A stretch of 64,000 nucleotides of DNA from VRUE01 sp963764365 (GTDB taxonomy: Bacteria > Actinomycetota > Thermoleophilia > Solirubrobacterales > 70-9): NCBI GenBank assembly GCA_963764365.1, contig CAVXSI010000017.1, positions 1-64,000 on the forward strand. Reading direction: 5' to 3'. Below, one piece after another: positions 15,609-25,392 of the stretch (the first letter of the stretch is position 1; the number at the start of each line of letters is the position of its first letter). Under the pieces are notes generated by a model. It saw only the letters and a list, made by a program, of their open reading frames with translations, was not told the origin of the DNA and searched no databases. A program made the translations under genes and the position numbers.

Positions 15609-16601
15609 ATGACCACTGACTTTCAGGTCCCTCGCATCACCGCAGAGAACGCCGACGACCGTCGCGGCACGTTCACGATCGAGCCGCTCGACAAGGGCTT
15701 CGGCTACACGTTCGGCAACGGCCTCCGCCGCGTCCTCCTCTCTTCGCTGGGCGGCGCCGCCGTCACCAGCGTTCGCATCGAGGGCGTCGCGCACGAGTTC
15801 TCCAGCGTGCCGGGCGTCAAGGAGGACGTCACCGACATCGTCCTCAACCTCAAGGATCTCGTCGTCCGCATGCACACCGACGCCGACGAGGTCGAGGCGC
15901 CGCTGGTCGCCACCGGCCCGGGCGAGGTCAAGGCCAAGGACATCGACCTCCCCTCCGGGGTGGAGATCCTCAACCCCGAGGCGCCGATCGCGACGCTGGA
16001 GAAAAAAACCAAGCTCGAGGTCTACCTGACGATCGGCCGCGGCCGCGGCTACTCGCCGGCCGAAGAGAACAAGTCCGACGAGCAGCCGATCGGCGTGATC
16101 CCGATCGACTCGATCTTCTCGCCGATCCGGCGCGCCTCCTACGCGGTGGCGACCGCCCGTGTCGGCCAGCGGACCGACTTCGACAAACTGACCCTGGAGC
16201 TCGAGACCGACGGCTCGATCGAGCCCGCGGCGGCGCTGCGCGAGGCCTCGGAGATTCTGATCAAGACGCTGGCGATCTTCACCGACGCCGAGCGGGTCGA
16301 AGAGCTGACCGCGCGCGACGCGGTCGCGGCGCTGCCTTCCGACGGGCTCTCCGGCAGCGGCAACGGCGGCGACGTTGCCGCGGTGGCGGCCAGCAACGGC
16401 CTCGACGAGATCCTGATCGAGGAGCTGGAGCTGGGCGTGCGCTCCTACAACTGCCTCAAGCGGGCCGGCGTGCAGACCGTCGGCGACCTGGTTCGCAAGT
16501 CCCGCTCGGAGTTGAACGCGATCCCCAATTTCGGCTCGAAGTCGATCGAGGAAGTTATCGAGACCCTGCACTCCCGCGGCCTCGACCTGCAGCAGGACTA
16601 G
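15609..16601 (+). CDS. rpoA: RNA polymerase alpha subunit
   Basis: 330 residues. The N-terminal domain (FTIEPLDKGFGYTFGNGLRR) dimerises and nucleates the enzyme; the C-terminal domain from about residue 258 (LIEELELGVRSYNCLKRAGV) binds UP elements and activators. Normal length and intact. Confidence 0.98.
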   Translation: MTTDFQVPRITAENADDRRGTFTIEPLDKGFGYTFGNGLRRVLLSSLGGAAVTSVRIEGVAHEFSSVPGVKEDVTDIVLNLKDLVVRMHTDADEVEAPLVATGPGEVKAKDIDLPSGVEILNPEAPIATLEKKTKLEVYLTIGRGRGYSPAEENKSDEQPIGVIPIDSIFSPIRRASYAVATARVGQRTDFDKLTLELETDGSIEPAAALREASEILIKTLAIFTDAERVEELTARDAVAALPSDGLSGSGNGGDVAAVAASNGLDEILIEELELGVRSYNCLKRAGVQTVGDLVRKSRSELNAIPNFGSKSIEEVIETLHSRGLDLQQD

Positions 16602-16626
16602 GGACGGCGGGAGCGGAGCAGAGCCG

Positions 16627-16980
16627 ATGCGCCACCGCAAGAAGCGCAACAAGCTGAGCCGCGACGCGTCACACCGGGAGTCGCTGCTCTCGAACCTCTC
16701 GAAGCAGCTGATCGAGCACGAGCGGATCAAGACCAGCCAGGCGAAGGCGAAGGCGGTCAAGCCCGAGGTCGAGCAGCTGATCACGCTCGCCAAGCGGGGC
16801 GATCTGCACGCCCGCCGCCAGGCGCTGGCGACGCTGCACAACGACAAGTTCGTCGTCCACAAGCTGTTCGAGGAGGTCGCGCCGCGCTACGTCGAGCGGC
16901 CGGGCGGCTACACGCGCATCGTCAAGCTCGGCCCGCGGCGGTCGGACTCGACCGAGATGGTCTACCTAGAGCTGGTGTAG
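16627..16980 (+). CDS. rplQ: Ribosomal protein L17
   Basis: 117 residues; a tunnel-exit protein of the 50S subunit. MRHRKKRNKLSRDASHRESL is diagnostic. It ends the superoperon and is followed by a nested palindrome that should stop transcription. Confidence 0.97.
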   Translation: MRHRKKRNKLSRDASHRESLLSNLSKQLIEHERIKTSQAKAKAVKPEVEQLITLAKRGDLHARRQALATLHNDKFVVHKLFEEVAPRYVERPGGYTRIVKLGPRRSDSTEMVYLELV

Positions 16981-16983
16981 GAC

Positions 16984-17076
16984 GCGAGGGTGGGGACCCT
17001 CTCGCCCGGACAAACGCCGGCCTAATGAGGCCGGCGTTTTGAGTATCCGCCCGTTCGAGAGGGTCCCCACCCTCGC
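16984..17076. terminator. Nested palindromic terminator between rplQ and truA
   Basis: Outer 21-nt arms (16984-17004 and 17056-17076; GAGGGTGGGGACCCTC core) are perfect inverted repeats. Inside is a typical terminator hairpin AACGCCGGCCT-aatg-AGGCCGGCGTTTT (about 17012-17040). The genes on both sides converge on it, so it can act in both directions. Confidence 0.85.
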
Positions 17077-17128
17077 CAATCGTCCGAGCGCCGTCCGACT
17101 TGACCACACCAGGGTGGGGAAAAGTCGA

Positions 17129-17863
17129 CTATCCGTAGCTGACTGACTCCAGGTAGAGGCCGTGGGGCGGGGCCGTGTCGCCCGCGTCGGGCCGGGCGGC
17201 CCCTTCGAGGAGCTGCTGGAAGCTCTCTAGGGTGCGGCGGCCTGACGCTGCTTCGAGTTGGGTGCCGACGAGGATTCGGACCATGTTTCGCATGAAGGCG
17301 TCGGCGGTGATGCGGAAACTGAGGATGTCTCCATGCTGCTGCCAGGACGCGGCGTGGACGTTTCGATCGAAGCGGACGTGGTTGGTCTGGGTCGGGGTGA
17401 AGGCGGTGAAGTCGTGGGTGCCGATGAGCGCGGCTGCGCAGGCGTCGAGGGCATCGCGGTCGAGCGCGTAGCTGCACCAGAGCGCGCTTCCTCGCTCGAA
17501 CGGGCTTGGAGCCCTGCGCGCCAGCACGCGATAGAGGTAGCTGCGCGACCTCGCGTCGTGCCGAGCGTTGAAGCCGTCCTCAACCACGCTCGCGCTCGTC
17601 ACAGCGATGTCAGCCGGACCCACCCCGTTCAAGCTCCGCGCCAAATCCCCGGGTAGCTCCGCCGCGGCTTCGAAGCTGGCTACCTGCCCCAGCGCATGCA
17701 CCCCGGCATCGGTCCGCCCGGCCACCGTAAGCGACACCGGCTCGCGCAGCACGACGGCCAAAGCAGCCTCCAGCTCCCCCTGCACGGTTCGCAGTCCCGG
17801 TTGCGCTGCCCACCCCCTGAACTCGCTCCCGTCGTATTCCAGCTCCAGCTTCACGGTGGTCAT
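17129..17863 (-). CDS. truA: tRNA pseudouridine(38-40) synthase
   Basis: 244 residues. It modifies uridines in the anticodon arm. The catalytic Asp lies in GRTDAGVHALGQ (about residue 50). Later motifs FERGSALWCSY and RNMVRILVGTQLE fit TruA. ATG 17863 lies 8 nt after a -10 box CATACT, so the transcript is probably leaderless. surE is divergent. Confidence 0.95.
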   Translation of the reverse strand: MTTVKLELEYDGSEFRGWAAQPGLRTVQGELEAALAVVLREPVSLTVAGRTDAGVHALGQVASFEAAAELPGDLARSLNGVGPADIAVTSASVVEDGFNARHDARSRSYLYRVLARRAPSPFERGSALWCSYALDRDALDACAAALIGTHDFTAFTPTQTNHVRFDRNVHAASWQQHGDILSFRITADAFMRNMVRILVGTQLEAASGRRTLESFQQLLEGAARPDAGDTAPPHGLYLESVSYG

Positions 17864-17900
17864 CAACGCGCAGTATGCCCCGCGACCTAGAATCGACCGA
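17864..17900. promoter_or_regulatory. Divergent leaderless promoters of truA and surE
   Basis: Only 37 bp separate the two start codons. On the + strand TAGAAT (17888-17893) is 7 nt before GTG 17901. On the - strand CATACT (complement 17872-17877) is 8 nt before ATG 17863. Both spacings put transcription start at the start codon. Confidence 0.55.
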
Positions 17901-18710
17901 GTGCGCGTCCTGCTGACCAATGACGACGGGATCTCCGCCCCCGGGCTACAGGCCGCCCGCCGGGCCCTGCGCGAGCTGGAGGGGGTCGTGGTCGAGGTGA
18001 TCGCCCCCGACTCGAACCGCAGCGCGACCGCGCGCAGCATCACCACCCGTTCGCCGCTGAGCGTCGAGGAGGTCGAGTTCGGCGACGGCGACCGTGGCTT
18101 CGCCACCGACGGCACCCCGGTTGACTGCGTCCGCTTCGCCGAGCTGGGCCTGGTCGGCAACCGGCCCGACCTGATCGTCTCCGGGATCAACCACGGCGCC
18201 AATCTCGGCGACGACATCACCTACTCGGGCACCGTCGCCGCGGCCTTCGAGGGAATCGTGCTCGGGATCCCGGCGGTGGCGATCTCCCAGCAGTCCTCGG
18301 GCGGCGGCATGGGCTACGTAAGCGGCCGCTTCGAGTTCGGCGTCGCCGCCGCCTTCCTCGCGCAGCTCGTCGCCAAGCTGAATGTCGAGCCGATGCCGGC
18401 GGCGACGCTGGTCAACGTCAACTGCCCGGCCGGCGAGCCGACCGGGGTCGAGGTGACGAAGCTCGGCAAACGCGTCTACAACGACGAGCTGAAACTCATG
18501 TCCGAGGACGATGACGGGCGCAGGCACTATGAGATCTACGGCTGGCAGCCGGGCTTCGAGGAGACCGAGGGGACCGACCTGCTGGCGGTCTCCGAGGGGC
18601 GGATCGCGGTGACGCCGATCCACTTCGACCTGACCGACCACGGCGGCCTCGAGCGGCTGCGCGGCTGGGGCTTCGAGGAGATGCTGGCGGCAAGCGCACC
18701 GGCGGCGTGA
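17901..18710 (+). CDS. surE: 5'/3'-nucleotidase SurE
   Basis: 269 residues. A metal-dependent nucleoside monophosphatase of stationary phase. The N-terminal VRVLLTNDDGISAPGL carries the Asp-Asp metal site; SGINHGANLGDD carries the Asn ligand. GTG 17901 follows a -10 box closely. The stop overlaps ligA by 4 nt, implying one operon. Confidence 0.95.
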   Translation: MRVLLTNDDGISAPGLQAARRALRELEGVVVEVIAPDSNRSATARSITTRSPLSVEEVEFGDGDRGFATDGTPVDCVRFAELGLVGNRPDLIVSGINHGANLGDDITYSGTVAAAFEGIVLGIPAVAISQQSSGGGMGYVSGRFEFGVAAAFLAQLVAKLNVEPMPAATLVNVNCPAGEPTGVEVTKLGKRVYNDELKLMSEDDDGRRHYEIYGWQPGFEETEGTDLLAVSEGRIAVTPIHFDLTDHGGLERLRGWGFEEMLAASAPAA

Positions 18711-20725
18711 GCGGCGGCGGTCCGGCGCAGCGGGCGGCGCAGCTGCGGCGGCTGCTGGAGCACCACAACCGCCGCTACTACGTTTTCGACGACCCCGAGA
18801 TCGGCGACGACGAATATGACGCGCTGCTCGACGAGCTGCGGGCGCTCGAGGCCGAGAACCCGCAGCTGCGCGGGCCCGACTCGCCGACCCAGCGGGTCGG
18901 GGCGCCGCCGCTCGAGCGCTTCGCCGAGGTCGAGCACGCCGAGCCGATGCTCTCGCTCGCCAACGCCCGCGACGAGGAGGAGCTGCGCGCCTGGGAGACC
19001 CGCATCCGCAACCATCTGAAGCGGCTCGACATCGGCGCTTCGCAGTTCAGCTACACGACCGAGCCGAAGATCGACGGGCTGGCGATCTCGCTGACCTACG
19101 AGGACGGCGTCTTCGTCCGTGGCGCCACCCGCGGCGACGGTCGCGTCGGCGAGGACGTGACCCAGAACCTGCGGACGATCGGGGCGATCCCGCTGAGCAT
19201 CGACGAGGCGCCGCCGCTGGTCGAGGTGCGGGGCGAGGTCTACCTGCCGATCGCCGCCTTCAGGGCGCTGAACGAGCGCCGAGCGGAGGCGGGAGAACCG
19301 ACCTTCGCCAACCCGCGCAACTCGGCCGCGGGCTCGATCCGCCAGCTCGACCCGGCGCTGGCCGCCGAACGGCCGCTCTCGGTCTGGTGCTACGGGATCG
19401 GCGCCACCCGCGGCCTCGACTTCGCCACCCACGGCGAGGAGGTCGCCTGGCTGCGCGAGCGCGGCTTCAAGGTCAACCCCGATACGGCGCATCACGGAGG
19501 GATCGACTCGGTGGTCGAGCGCTGCCGCTGGTGGGAGGAGCGCCGCGAGTCGCTCGACTACGAGATCGACGGCGTCGTCGTCAAGGTCGACGAGCGGGCG
19601 ATCTGGCGCGAGCTGGGCGTGGTCGGGCGCGAGCCGCGCTGGGCGATCGCCTGGAAGTTCGCGCCGACGACGGCGACGACGAAGTTGCTGCGGGTCGTCT
19701 GGAACGTCGGCCGCACCGGCCACCTGGTCCCCTTCGCGATGCTCGAGCCGGTCCACGTCGGCGGCGTCACGGTCTCCACCGCGACCCTGCACAACGAGGA
19801 GGACCTGGCGCGCAAGGGCGTCCGCGCCGGCGACGAGGTGGTGGTGATGCGGGCCGGCGACGTGATCCCGCAGGTGGTCGCGCCGCTGGTCCAGCGGCGC
19901 AAGGGCCGGCCGCGCAAGCCGAAGCCGCCGAAGGCGTGCCCGGCCTGCGGCACCCCGACGGTGAAGCCGGAGGGCGCGGTGTTCACGATCTGTCCCAACC
20001 GCTCCGGCTGCCCGGGGCAGTCCTTCCAGCACGTCAAGCACTTCGTCAGCCGCGGCGCGATGGACATCGAGGGGCTGGGGGAGAGGCAGGCGCTGCGCTT
20101 CCTCGACGAAGGCCTGATCGCCGACGTCGCTGACATCTACGAGCTCGACGGGGAGCGCCTGGCCGGGCTGGAGGGGTTCGGCGAGGTCTCGGCGGCGAAC
20201 CTGCTGGCGGCGATCGACTCTTCGCGCTCGCGGCCGTTCAAACGGGTGCTCTACGCGCTCGGCCTGCCCGGCGTCGGCGCGGTCACCGCCGAGGCGCTGG
20301 CCGACCACTTCGGCTCGATCGACGCCCTGCGCGAGGCCGACCCGGAGCGGATCGAGGAGGTCGAGGGCGTCGGCCCGATCATGGCGTTGCAGATCGCCGA
20401 GTCGCTCGCCGACGAGCCGACCTGGGCGCTGGTCGAGAAGCTGCGCGAGGAGGGGCTGAGACTGGAGCAGGACGCCTCCGAACGGCGCGCCGAGGGCGGG
20501 CCGCTGGAGGGGAAGACGCTGGTCCTCACCGGCACCCTGCCGGAGCTGACCCGCGAGGAGGCGGCAGCGTCGATCAAGGCCGCCGGCGGCAAGGTCGTCA
20601 ACTCGGTCTCGAGGAAGACCGACTACGTGGTCGCCGGCGACAACCCCGGTTCGAAGCTGGCGAAGGCGGAGAAATTCGAGACCGAGATCCTCGACGAAGC
20701 GGGATTGCTGGCGCTGCTGGCGTAG
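18707..20725 (+). CDS. ligA: NAD-dependent DNA ligase
   Basis: 672 residues, full length. The adenylated lysine is in TEPKIDGLAIS (about residue 121). Then follow an OB fold, a four-Cys zinc finger (CPACGTP, CPNRSGC), helix-hairpin-helix repeats (LEGFGEVSAANL, LPGVGAVTAEAL, VEGVGPIMA) and a C-terminal BRCT domain (GKTLVLTGTLPELTREEA). It seals nicks in replication and repair. Confidence 0.97.
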   Translation: MSGGGPAQRAAQLRRLLEHHNRRYYVFDDPEIGDDEYDALLDELRALEAENPQLRGPDSPTQRVGAPPLERFAEVEHAEPMLSLANARDEEELRAWETRIRNHLKRLDIGASQFSYTTEPKIDGLAISLTYEDGVFVRGATRGDGRVGEDVTQNLRTIGAIPLSIDEAPPLVEVRGEVYLPIAAFRALNERRAEAGEPTFANPRNSAAGSIRQLDPALAAERPLSVWCYGIGATRGLDFATHGEEVAWLRERGFKVNPDTAHHGGIDSVVERCRWWEERRESLDYEIDGVVVKVDERAIWRELGVVGREPRWAIAWKFAPTTATTKLLRVVWNVGRTGHLVPFAMLEPVHVGGVTVSTATLHNEEDLARKGVRAGDEVVVMRAGDVIPQVVAPLVQRRKGRPRKPKPPKACPACGTPTVKPEGAVFTICPNRSGCPGQSFQHVKHFVSRGAMDIEGLGERQALRFLDEGLIADVADIYELDGERLAGLEGFGEVSAANLLAAIDSSRSRPFKRVLYALGLPGVGAVTAEALADHFGSIDALREADPERIEEVEGVGPIMALQIAESLADEPTWALVEKLREEGLRLEQDASERRAEGGPLEGKTLVLTGTLPELTREEAAASIKAAGGKVVNSVSRKTDYVVAGDNPGSKLAKAEKFETEILDEAGLLALLA

Positions 20726-20727
20726 AG

Positions 20728-20917
20728 GGCGCGGAACAGGGGGTGTCCCCGCGTTGCTGGGTTTTTCGCCTCGGACCCGCCGGTGCTCGCTGACTGGCCT
20801 GTGCGAAAAACAGGACGCCGCTGCCGCGGGGACACCCCCTGCCCCGCGCCGCCGGAGCGCCACACCCGGTTCCCCTGTGCTCTTGCTGTCCCTGGGGCAG
20901 ATAGAGCACAGCGGAAC
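20728..20917. terminator. Double palindrome between convergent ligA and dacB
   Basis: First palindrome 20728-20850: arms GGCGCGG-aaca-GGGGGTGTCCCCGCG and its partner, with an internal stem GTTTTTCGC / GCGAAAAAC and the family-A-like string AGGACGCCG near 20812. Second hairpin 20869-20917: GTTCCCCTGTGCTCT / AGAGCACAGCGGAAC. Together they fill the whole gap between the two stop codons. Confidence 0.65.
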
Positions 20918-20920
20918 GAG

Positions 20921-22159
20921 TCAGTAGGAGGCGATGGCGGCGGCGATCTTGTCCTGCTCGTAGTGAGCTTGGTAGAGGTCGCCGACGCTGCCCATCAGGA
21001 TCGAGAAGGCGATCGTCCTGCCGTCGCGGTTGAAGCAGTAGCCGGAGAGGTTGCTGACCCCGGTCAGGGTGCCGGTCTTGGTCCGGCAGCGGCCGTCGGC
21101 GGCGGTGCCGCGCATGCGGTCGGCGACGGTGCCGGTGTGGCCGGCGAGGGCGAGGTCGCCGGCGAGCTGTTCGCCGATCGGGCTCTTGCGCATCGACAGC
21201 AGCAGCTGGACGACCTGGGCCGGCGAGGCGCGGTTGGAGCGGGTCAGGCCGGAGCCGTCGACCGCGTGGATGCCGGAGCCGTGGGCGCGGGCGAAGCGCT
21301 CGACCACGCCGGCGCCGGCGTGGGTGCTGCCGGCGCCGCCGAAGCGCGAGCCGAGCAGCTTGAGCAGCATCTCGGCGAAGAAGTTGTCGGAGTAGACGTC
21401 GGTGGTCTCGACGAGCTGGGCCATCGTCGGCGATTCCACCGTGGCGAGCGTCGTCGCGCCCGGCGGGGTCGGGCGGCGGCCGGCCGCGGTGCGGATCGAG
21501 ATCCCGGCGCCGCGGATCGCGCGCGCGAGCTTCCGTGCCGCCAGCTTCGCCGGGTCGGCGGCGAAGCCGCTCAGGCCCGAGCCGCTGTAGCCGGCGTTGA
21601 AGTCGAGGCCGGAGAGCGGGCCGATGTAGGGGCTGGTCGCGTAACCGGAGTCGGCGACCCCGCGCAGCCGGTCGAAGACGCCGTCGTCGGCGTAGAGGCG
21701 GCCGGTGACGGCGCGTATGCCGGCGCGGCGCAGCTGCGCCTTCAGCGCGAACAGGTTGGTGCCGACGCCGCCGAGGTAGCGGTCGTAGAAGGCCGGAGAG
21801 CCGAGCGCCGGGTCGCCGCCGCCCTGCAGGTAGAGGCTGCCGCGCAGAACGCCGTTCCCGTCGACCGTGCCGTCGGTCAGCAGCGTGGTCGGGATCCGGT
21901 AATCGGGCCCGAAGCGGCTGAGCGCGGTCGAGGTCGTGAACAGCTTCGTGTTCGAGGCCAGCGGCCGCGGCCGCTTCGCCGCCCGCGCGCAGACGGTCCG
22001 CCCGCTGTCCGCATCGACCACCAGCAACCCGCTTGCCCCGCCCCCACCGGCGACCAGACGACTTCGCAGCTGGTTGCAGAGAGGGCCCCCGGCGCTCGCC
22101 GCCGCCGGCAGCAGCACCAGCGACAGAAAGACCGGCAAGACGGCGGCAGTGCGTCTCAT
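20921..22159 (-). CDS. dacB: D-alanyl-D-alanine carboxypeptidase / endopeptidase, PBP4 type
   Basis: 412 residues with an N-terminal signal peptide (residues 1-24, VLPVFLSLVLLPAAASA). All three penicillin-binding motifs are visible: SNTK (catalytic Ser, near residue 69), SDN in YSDNFFAEML and KTG in CRTKTGTL. Peptidase family S13; trims peptidoglycan outside the cell. ATG 22159 (MRRTAAVLPV) is the sensible start although the frame is open much further upstream. Confidence 0.93.
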   Translation of the reverse strand: MRRTAAVLPVFLSLVLLPAAASAGGPLCNQLRSRLVAGGGGASGLLVVDADSGRTVCARAAKRPRPLASNTKLFTTSTALSRFGPDYRIPTTLLTDGTVDGNGVLRGSLYLQGGGDPALGSPAFYDRYLGGVGTNLFALKAQLRRAGIRAVTGRLYADDGVFDRLRGVADSGYATSPYIGPLSGLDFNAGYSGSGLSGFAADPAKLAARKLARAIRGAGISIRTAAGRRPTPPGATTLATVESPTMAQLVETTDVYSDNFFAEMLLKLLGSRFGGAGSTHAGAGVVERFARAHGSGIHAVDGSGLTRSNRASPAQVVQLLLSMRKSPIGEQLAGDLALAGHTGTVADRMRGTAADGRCRTKTGTLTGVSNLSGYCFNRDGRTIAFSILMGSVGDLYQAHYEQDKIAAAIASY

Positions 22160-22226
22160 CGAACGTAGCAACACGGAATCCAGCCAAGGTAGCGGAGGCC
22201 GGGGCGGGCCCACCCGGCGTGTCTGG

Positions 22227-22232
22227 GATAAT
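22227..22232 (+). promoter_or_regulatory. -10 box of the patatin gene (leaderless)
   Basis: GATAAT lies 8 nt before ATG 22241. Confidence 0.5.
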
Positions 22233-22240
22233 CCGCGTTT

Positions 22241-23488
22241 ATGGGCAAGGTCGTCGACATGGAGGCAGGCACTCGGCGCAAGCGGGCCAAAGGCCGCAAA
22301 CGGCCTTCGAAGACCGCCCTGGTGCTCGGCGGCGGCGGCTTCACCGGCGGCGTCTACGAGATCGGCGCTCTGCGCGCACTCGACCTGCTGGCGGTCAACA
22401 GCACCGTCAACAACTTTGACGTCTACGTCGGCACCAGCGCCGGCTCGTTCGTCGCGACGATGCTCGCCAACGGCGTCACGCCCGACGAAATGATGCAGGT
22501 GATCAACGAGCGGGTGCCCTCCGACCTCGACGACCTCGACCTCGACAAGGTGCTCAAGTTCAACTACCTCGGCTTCGCCCAGAAAGCGGCGATGCTTCCG
22601 TTCCGCACGCTCGAGCTGATGCGCCGCCTCGTCCAGATGGGCGACTTCTCGGCGATCGACATCGGCGTCGGCCTCGCCGAGGCGCTGCCGACCGGCCTCT
22701 ACTCGGGCGGCGGCATCGGCGACTACGTCGAGCAGTCGCTGGCCGACTCCGGCCGGATCAACGACTTCCGCCTGCTCGACCACGAGCTCTACCTGACCGC
22801 CACCGACCTCGACACCTGCGAGCGGCTTGTGTTCGGCGAGCCCGGCTGGGACGACGTGCCGATCTCCAAGGCTGTCGAGTGCTCGACCGCGCTGCCGATC
22901 GTCTACAAGCCGGTCGACCTGAAGGGCCGCCAGCTCGTCGACGGCGGCATCCGCTCCACCACCAACGTCGACATCGCGGTCGAGAAGGGGGCCAAGTTCA
23001 TCGTCGTGGTGAACCCGCTGGTTCCCTTCGTCAACGACTTCGAGCAGACGATCCCGACCGTGTTCGGGACCCGGGTGCGCCGCGTCTCCGACATGGGGCT
23101 GCCGGCGATCGCCAACCAGGTCTTCCGCCTGATCGCCCATCAGAGGCTGCACCAGTCGGTCGCGATGTGGCAGGAGAAATACAAGGGGGTCGACATTGTC
23201 CTGGTCGAGCCCGAGCCGAACGACGAGCTGATGTTCGGCACGCCGATCATGGACTACTCGCGCCGCCTGCGGATCGCCCGCCACGGCTTCGAGTCGGTCA
23301 CCGCCACCCTCGCCCAGGACTACGACCGCTACAAGGAGATCGCCGAGAAGCACGGCCTGGAGATCTCCGAGCGGCGGGTGCGGCGCGCGGTCGAGCGCGC
23401 CTCCGAGGAGGAGCCGGAGCAGACCTCCGCCTGGCGGCGGGTGCTGGAGCAGACGACCGCGGCGCTGCTGCCCGGCGAAGCGTCCTGA
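22241..23488 (+). CDS. Patatin-like phospholipase
   Basis: 415 residues, cytosolic or membrane-associated lipid acyl hydrolase. The oxyanion hole GGGGFTGGVYEIGAL (residues ~28-42), the nucleophile elbow VGTSAGSFV (GxSxG) and the Asp of the dyad in VDGGI (about residue 233) are all present, so it should be active. The C-terminal ~100 residues are charged. The next gene, on the opposite strand, is an acyl-CoA ligase, which fits recycling of released fatty acids. Confidence 0.9.
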   Translation: MGKVVDMEAGTRRKRAKGRKRPSKTALVLGGGGFTGGVYEIGALRALDLLAVNSTVNNFDVYVGTSAGSFVATMLANGVTPDEMMQVINERVPSDLDDLDLDKVLKFNYLGFAQKAAMLPFRTLELMRRLVQMGDFSAIDIGVGLAEALPTGLYSGGGIGDYVEQSLADSGRINDFRLLDHELYLTATDLDTCERLVFGEPGWDDVPISKAVECSTALPIVYKPVDLKGRQLVDGGIRSTTNVDIAVEKGAKFIVVVNPLVPFVNDFEQTIPTVFGTRVRRVSDMGLPAIANQVFRLIAHQRLHQSVAMWQEKYKGVDIVLVEPEPNDELMFGTPIMDYSRRLRIARHGFESVTATLAQDYDRYKEIAEKHGLEISERRVRRAVERASEEEPEQTSAWRRVLEQTTAALLPGEAS

Positions 23489-23510
23489 CGGCGCGCTCCC
23501 GCGCCGCCGC

Positions 23511-25295
23511 TCAACCCGCGTAGAGCTGCTCGATCTCGCCCTGGTGCTTGTCGGCGACGACCGCCCGCTTGACCTTCAGCGTCGGCGTCAGCTCGCCGCT
23601 TTCCTGCGAGAGGTCCTCCGGCAGGATCGCGATCTTCTTCACCTGCTCGACGCGGGCGAACTTCTCGTTCGCCTTCGCCAGGTGGGCCTCGATCGCGGCG
23701 CGGACGTCGGCGTTGGTGGCGAGCTGCGCCGGGTCCTCGGGCAGGCCGTGCTCGCTGGCGTAGGCAACCGCTTCCTCGGGGTCGAGGGTGACCAGGGCGA
23801 CCAGGTAGGGGCGGCGGTCGCCGACGACCACACACTGCGAGACCAGCGGGTGCTGCTTGATCTCGCTCTCGAGGTTGGCCGGGGTGATGTTCTTGCCGCC
23901 GGCGGTGATGATGATGTCCTTCTTGCGGCCGGTGATCGTGATGAAGCCCTCGGCGTCGATCTCGCCGAGGTCGCCGGTGTGCAGCCAGCCGTCGACGATC
24001 GTCTCGCCGGTCGCCTCGTCGTTCTTGTAGTAGCCCTGGAAGACGTTCGGGCCCTTGACGAGGATCTCGCCGTCCTCGGCGATCTTCACGTCGCAGCCGG
24101 GGAAGGGCTTGCCGATCGTGCCGATCTTGAAGTCGTCGGGGGTGGAGATCGTCGCCGCGGTGGAGGTCTCGGTCATCCCCCAGCCCTCCAGCACCAGCAC
24201 CCCGGCGGCGTCGAAGAAGCGCAGGATGTCGGGGCTGATCGGCGCGGCGCCGGATACGGCGAGGCGCAGCTTGCCGCCGAACAGGCCGCGGATCTTCGAC
24301 AGCACCTGCTTGTCGGCGAACTCGTACTGCTTGCGCAGCAGGAAGCCGGGCCTGCGCCCGGCTCGTTCCGCCTCGCGCATCCTGGAGCCGACCCGGACCG
24401 ACCAGTCGAAGACGGCCTTCTTGACGCCACCCTCTTTCTCCATCGCGCTGGTGGCCATCGTGTAGATCTTCTCGAAGATCCGCGGCACGGAGGGGAAGTA
24501 GGTCGGTTTCAACTCCGCCAGGTCGGGCATGATCTTCAGCGGATCGCGCTCCCAGTAGGCGATCGTCGCGCCGAGGTCGAAGCTGCCGAGTTGGATCAGC
24601 AGCGCGAAGGAGTGGGCGAGGGGCAGGTAGAGGTAGGTGACGTCTTCTTCCTCGATCACGCTCGTCTCGTTGACCATGTCGAGCATCGCGCGGTAGTTGC
24701 CGTGGGTGATCACGCAGCCCTTCGGCGGCCCGGTCGTGCCCGACGTGTAGATGAAGGTGCAGATGTCGTCGGGGGTGACGGCGCGCCAGCGGCTCTCCCA
24801 CTCGGCCGGGTCGCGGTCGGCCCCCCCCGCGCCCAGCTCCTCGATCGAGATCGCGCCGTCGCCGGCGCCGGTCATCCGCACGACGTGCTCCAGCAGCGGC
24901 AGCTGCCCGCGGACCGCGCGGATCTTCGCCATCTGCTCTTCGTCCTCGACGATGACGACCTTCGCGTCGGAATTCTCGAGCACGTACTGGCACTCCTCCG
25001 GCGAGTTGGTCTGGTAGATCGGGACGACGACGGCGCCGACCGAGAGCGCGGCGAAGTCGAAGTAGGTCCACTCGGGCCGGGTGTTGGCGAGGATCGAGAC
25101 CTTGTCGCCCGGCTGCACGCCGAGGTCGATCAGACCGAGGGCGAGCGAGCGGACCGTCTCCTCGACCTCGCGGAAGCTGCGCGAGACCCACTCCCCGCCG
25201 TCCTTGTAGACGATCGCGCGGGCGTCGCCGTAGAGCTGCGCCGCACGCGGCAAGAGGTCCGCGAGCGTGGCCGAATGGGTTCCCCGCTCCTCCAC
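23511..25295 (-). CDS. fadD: Long-chain fatty acid-CoA ligase
   Basis: 594 residues from GTG 25295. AMP-binding motif YTSGTTGPPKGC, then GWGMTETSTA and WLHTGDLGEID, GRKKDIIITAGGKNITP give an intact ANL enzyme of the long-chain (FACL, TIGR02188-unlike) subgroup. GTG 25295 is chosen because TAGACT (complement 25303-25308) is 7 nt upstream; the frame is open further 5' but codes low-complexity Arg/Pro. Substrate length is not shown by the sequence. Confidence 0.92.
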   Translation of the reverse strand: MEERGTHSATLADLLPRAAQLYGDARAIVYKDGGEWVSRSFREVEETVRSLALGLIDLGVQPGDKVSILANTRPEWTYFDFAALSVGAVVVPIYQTNSPEECQYVLENSDAKVVIVEDEEQMAKIRAVRGQLPLLEHVVRMTGAGDGAISIEELGAGGADRDPAEWESRWRAVTPDDICTFIYTSGTTGPPKGCVITHGNYRAMLDMVNETSVIEEEDVTYLYLPLAHSFALLIQLGSFDLGATIAYWERDPLKIMPDLAELKPTYFPSVPRIFEKIYTMATSAMEKEGGVKKAVFDWSVRVGSRMREAERAGRRPGFLLRKQYEFADKQVLSKIRGLFGGKLRLAVSGAAPISPDILRFFDAAGVLVLEGWGMTETSTAATISTPDDFKIGTIGKPFPGCDVKIAEDGEILVKGPNVFQGYYKNDEATGETIVDGWLHTGDLGEIDAEGFITITGRKKDIIITAGGKNITPANLESEIKQHPLVSQCVVVGDRRPYLVALVTLDPEEAVAYASEHGLPEDPAQLATNADVRAAIEAHLAKANEKFARVEQVKKIAILPEDLSQESGELTPTLKVKRAVVADKHQGEIEQLYAG

Positions 25296-25392
25296 CGCGG
25301 GGAGTCTAGTAAACCGCAGTTTGCGGCTCCGGCGCGCCCTTCGCGTGCCGGCGAGAAGCGGGCCGGGGGGGCCGGATCGCGATAATGCCTGG

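Noticed and set aside
18536..20863. 775-codon open frame on the - strand
   Set aside because: It lies antisense to ligA; the high GC content keeps opposite frames open and its product is low-complexity without motifs. The same holds for long shadow frames at 488-1453, 23544-25385 and 42532-44586.
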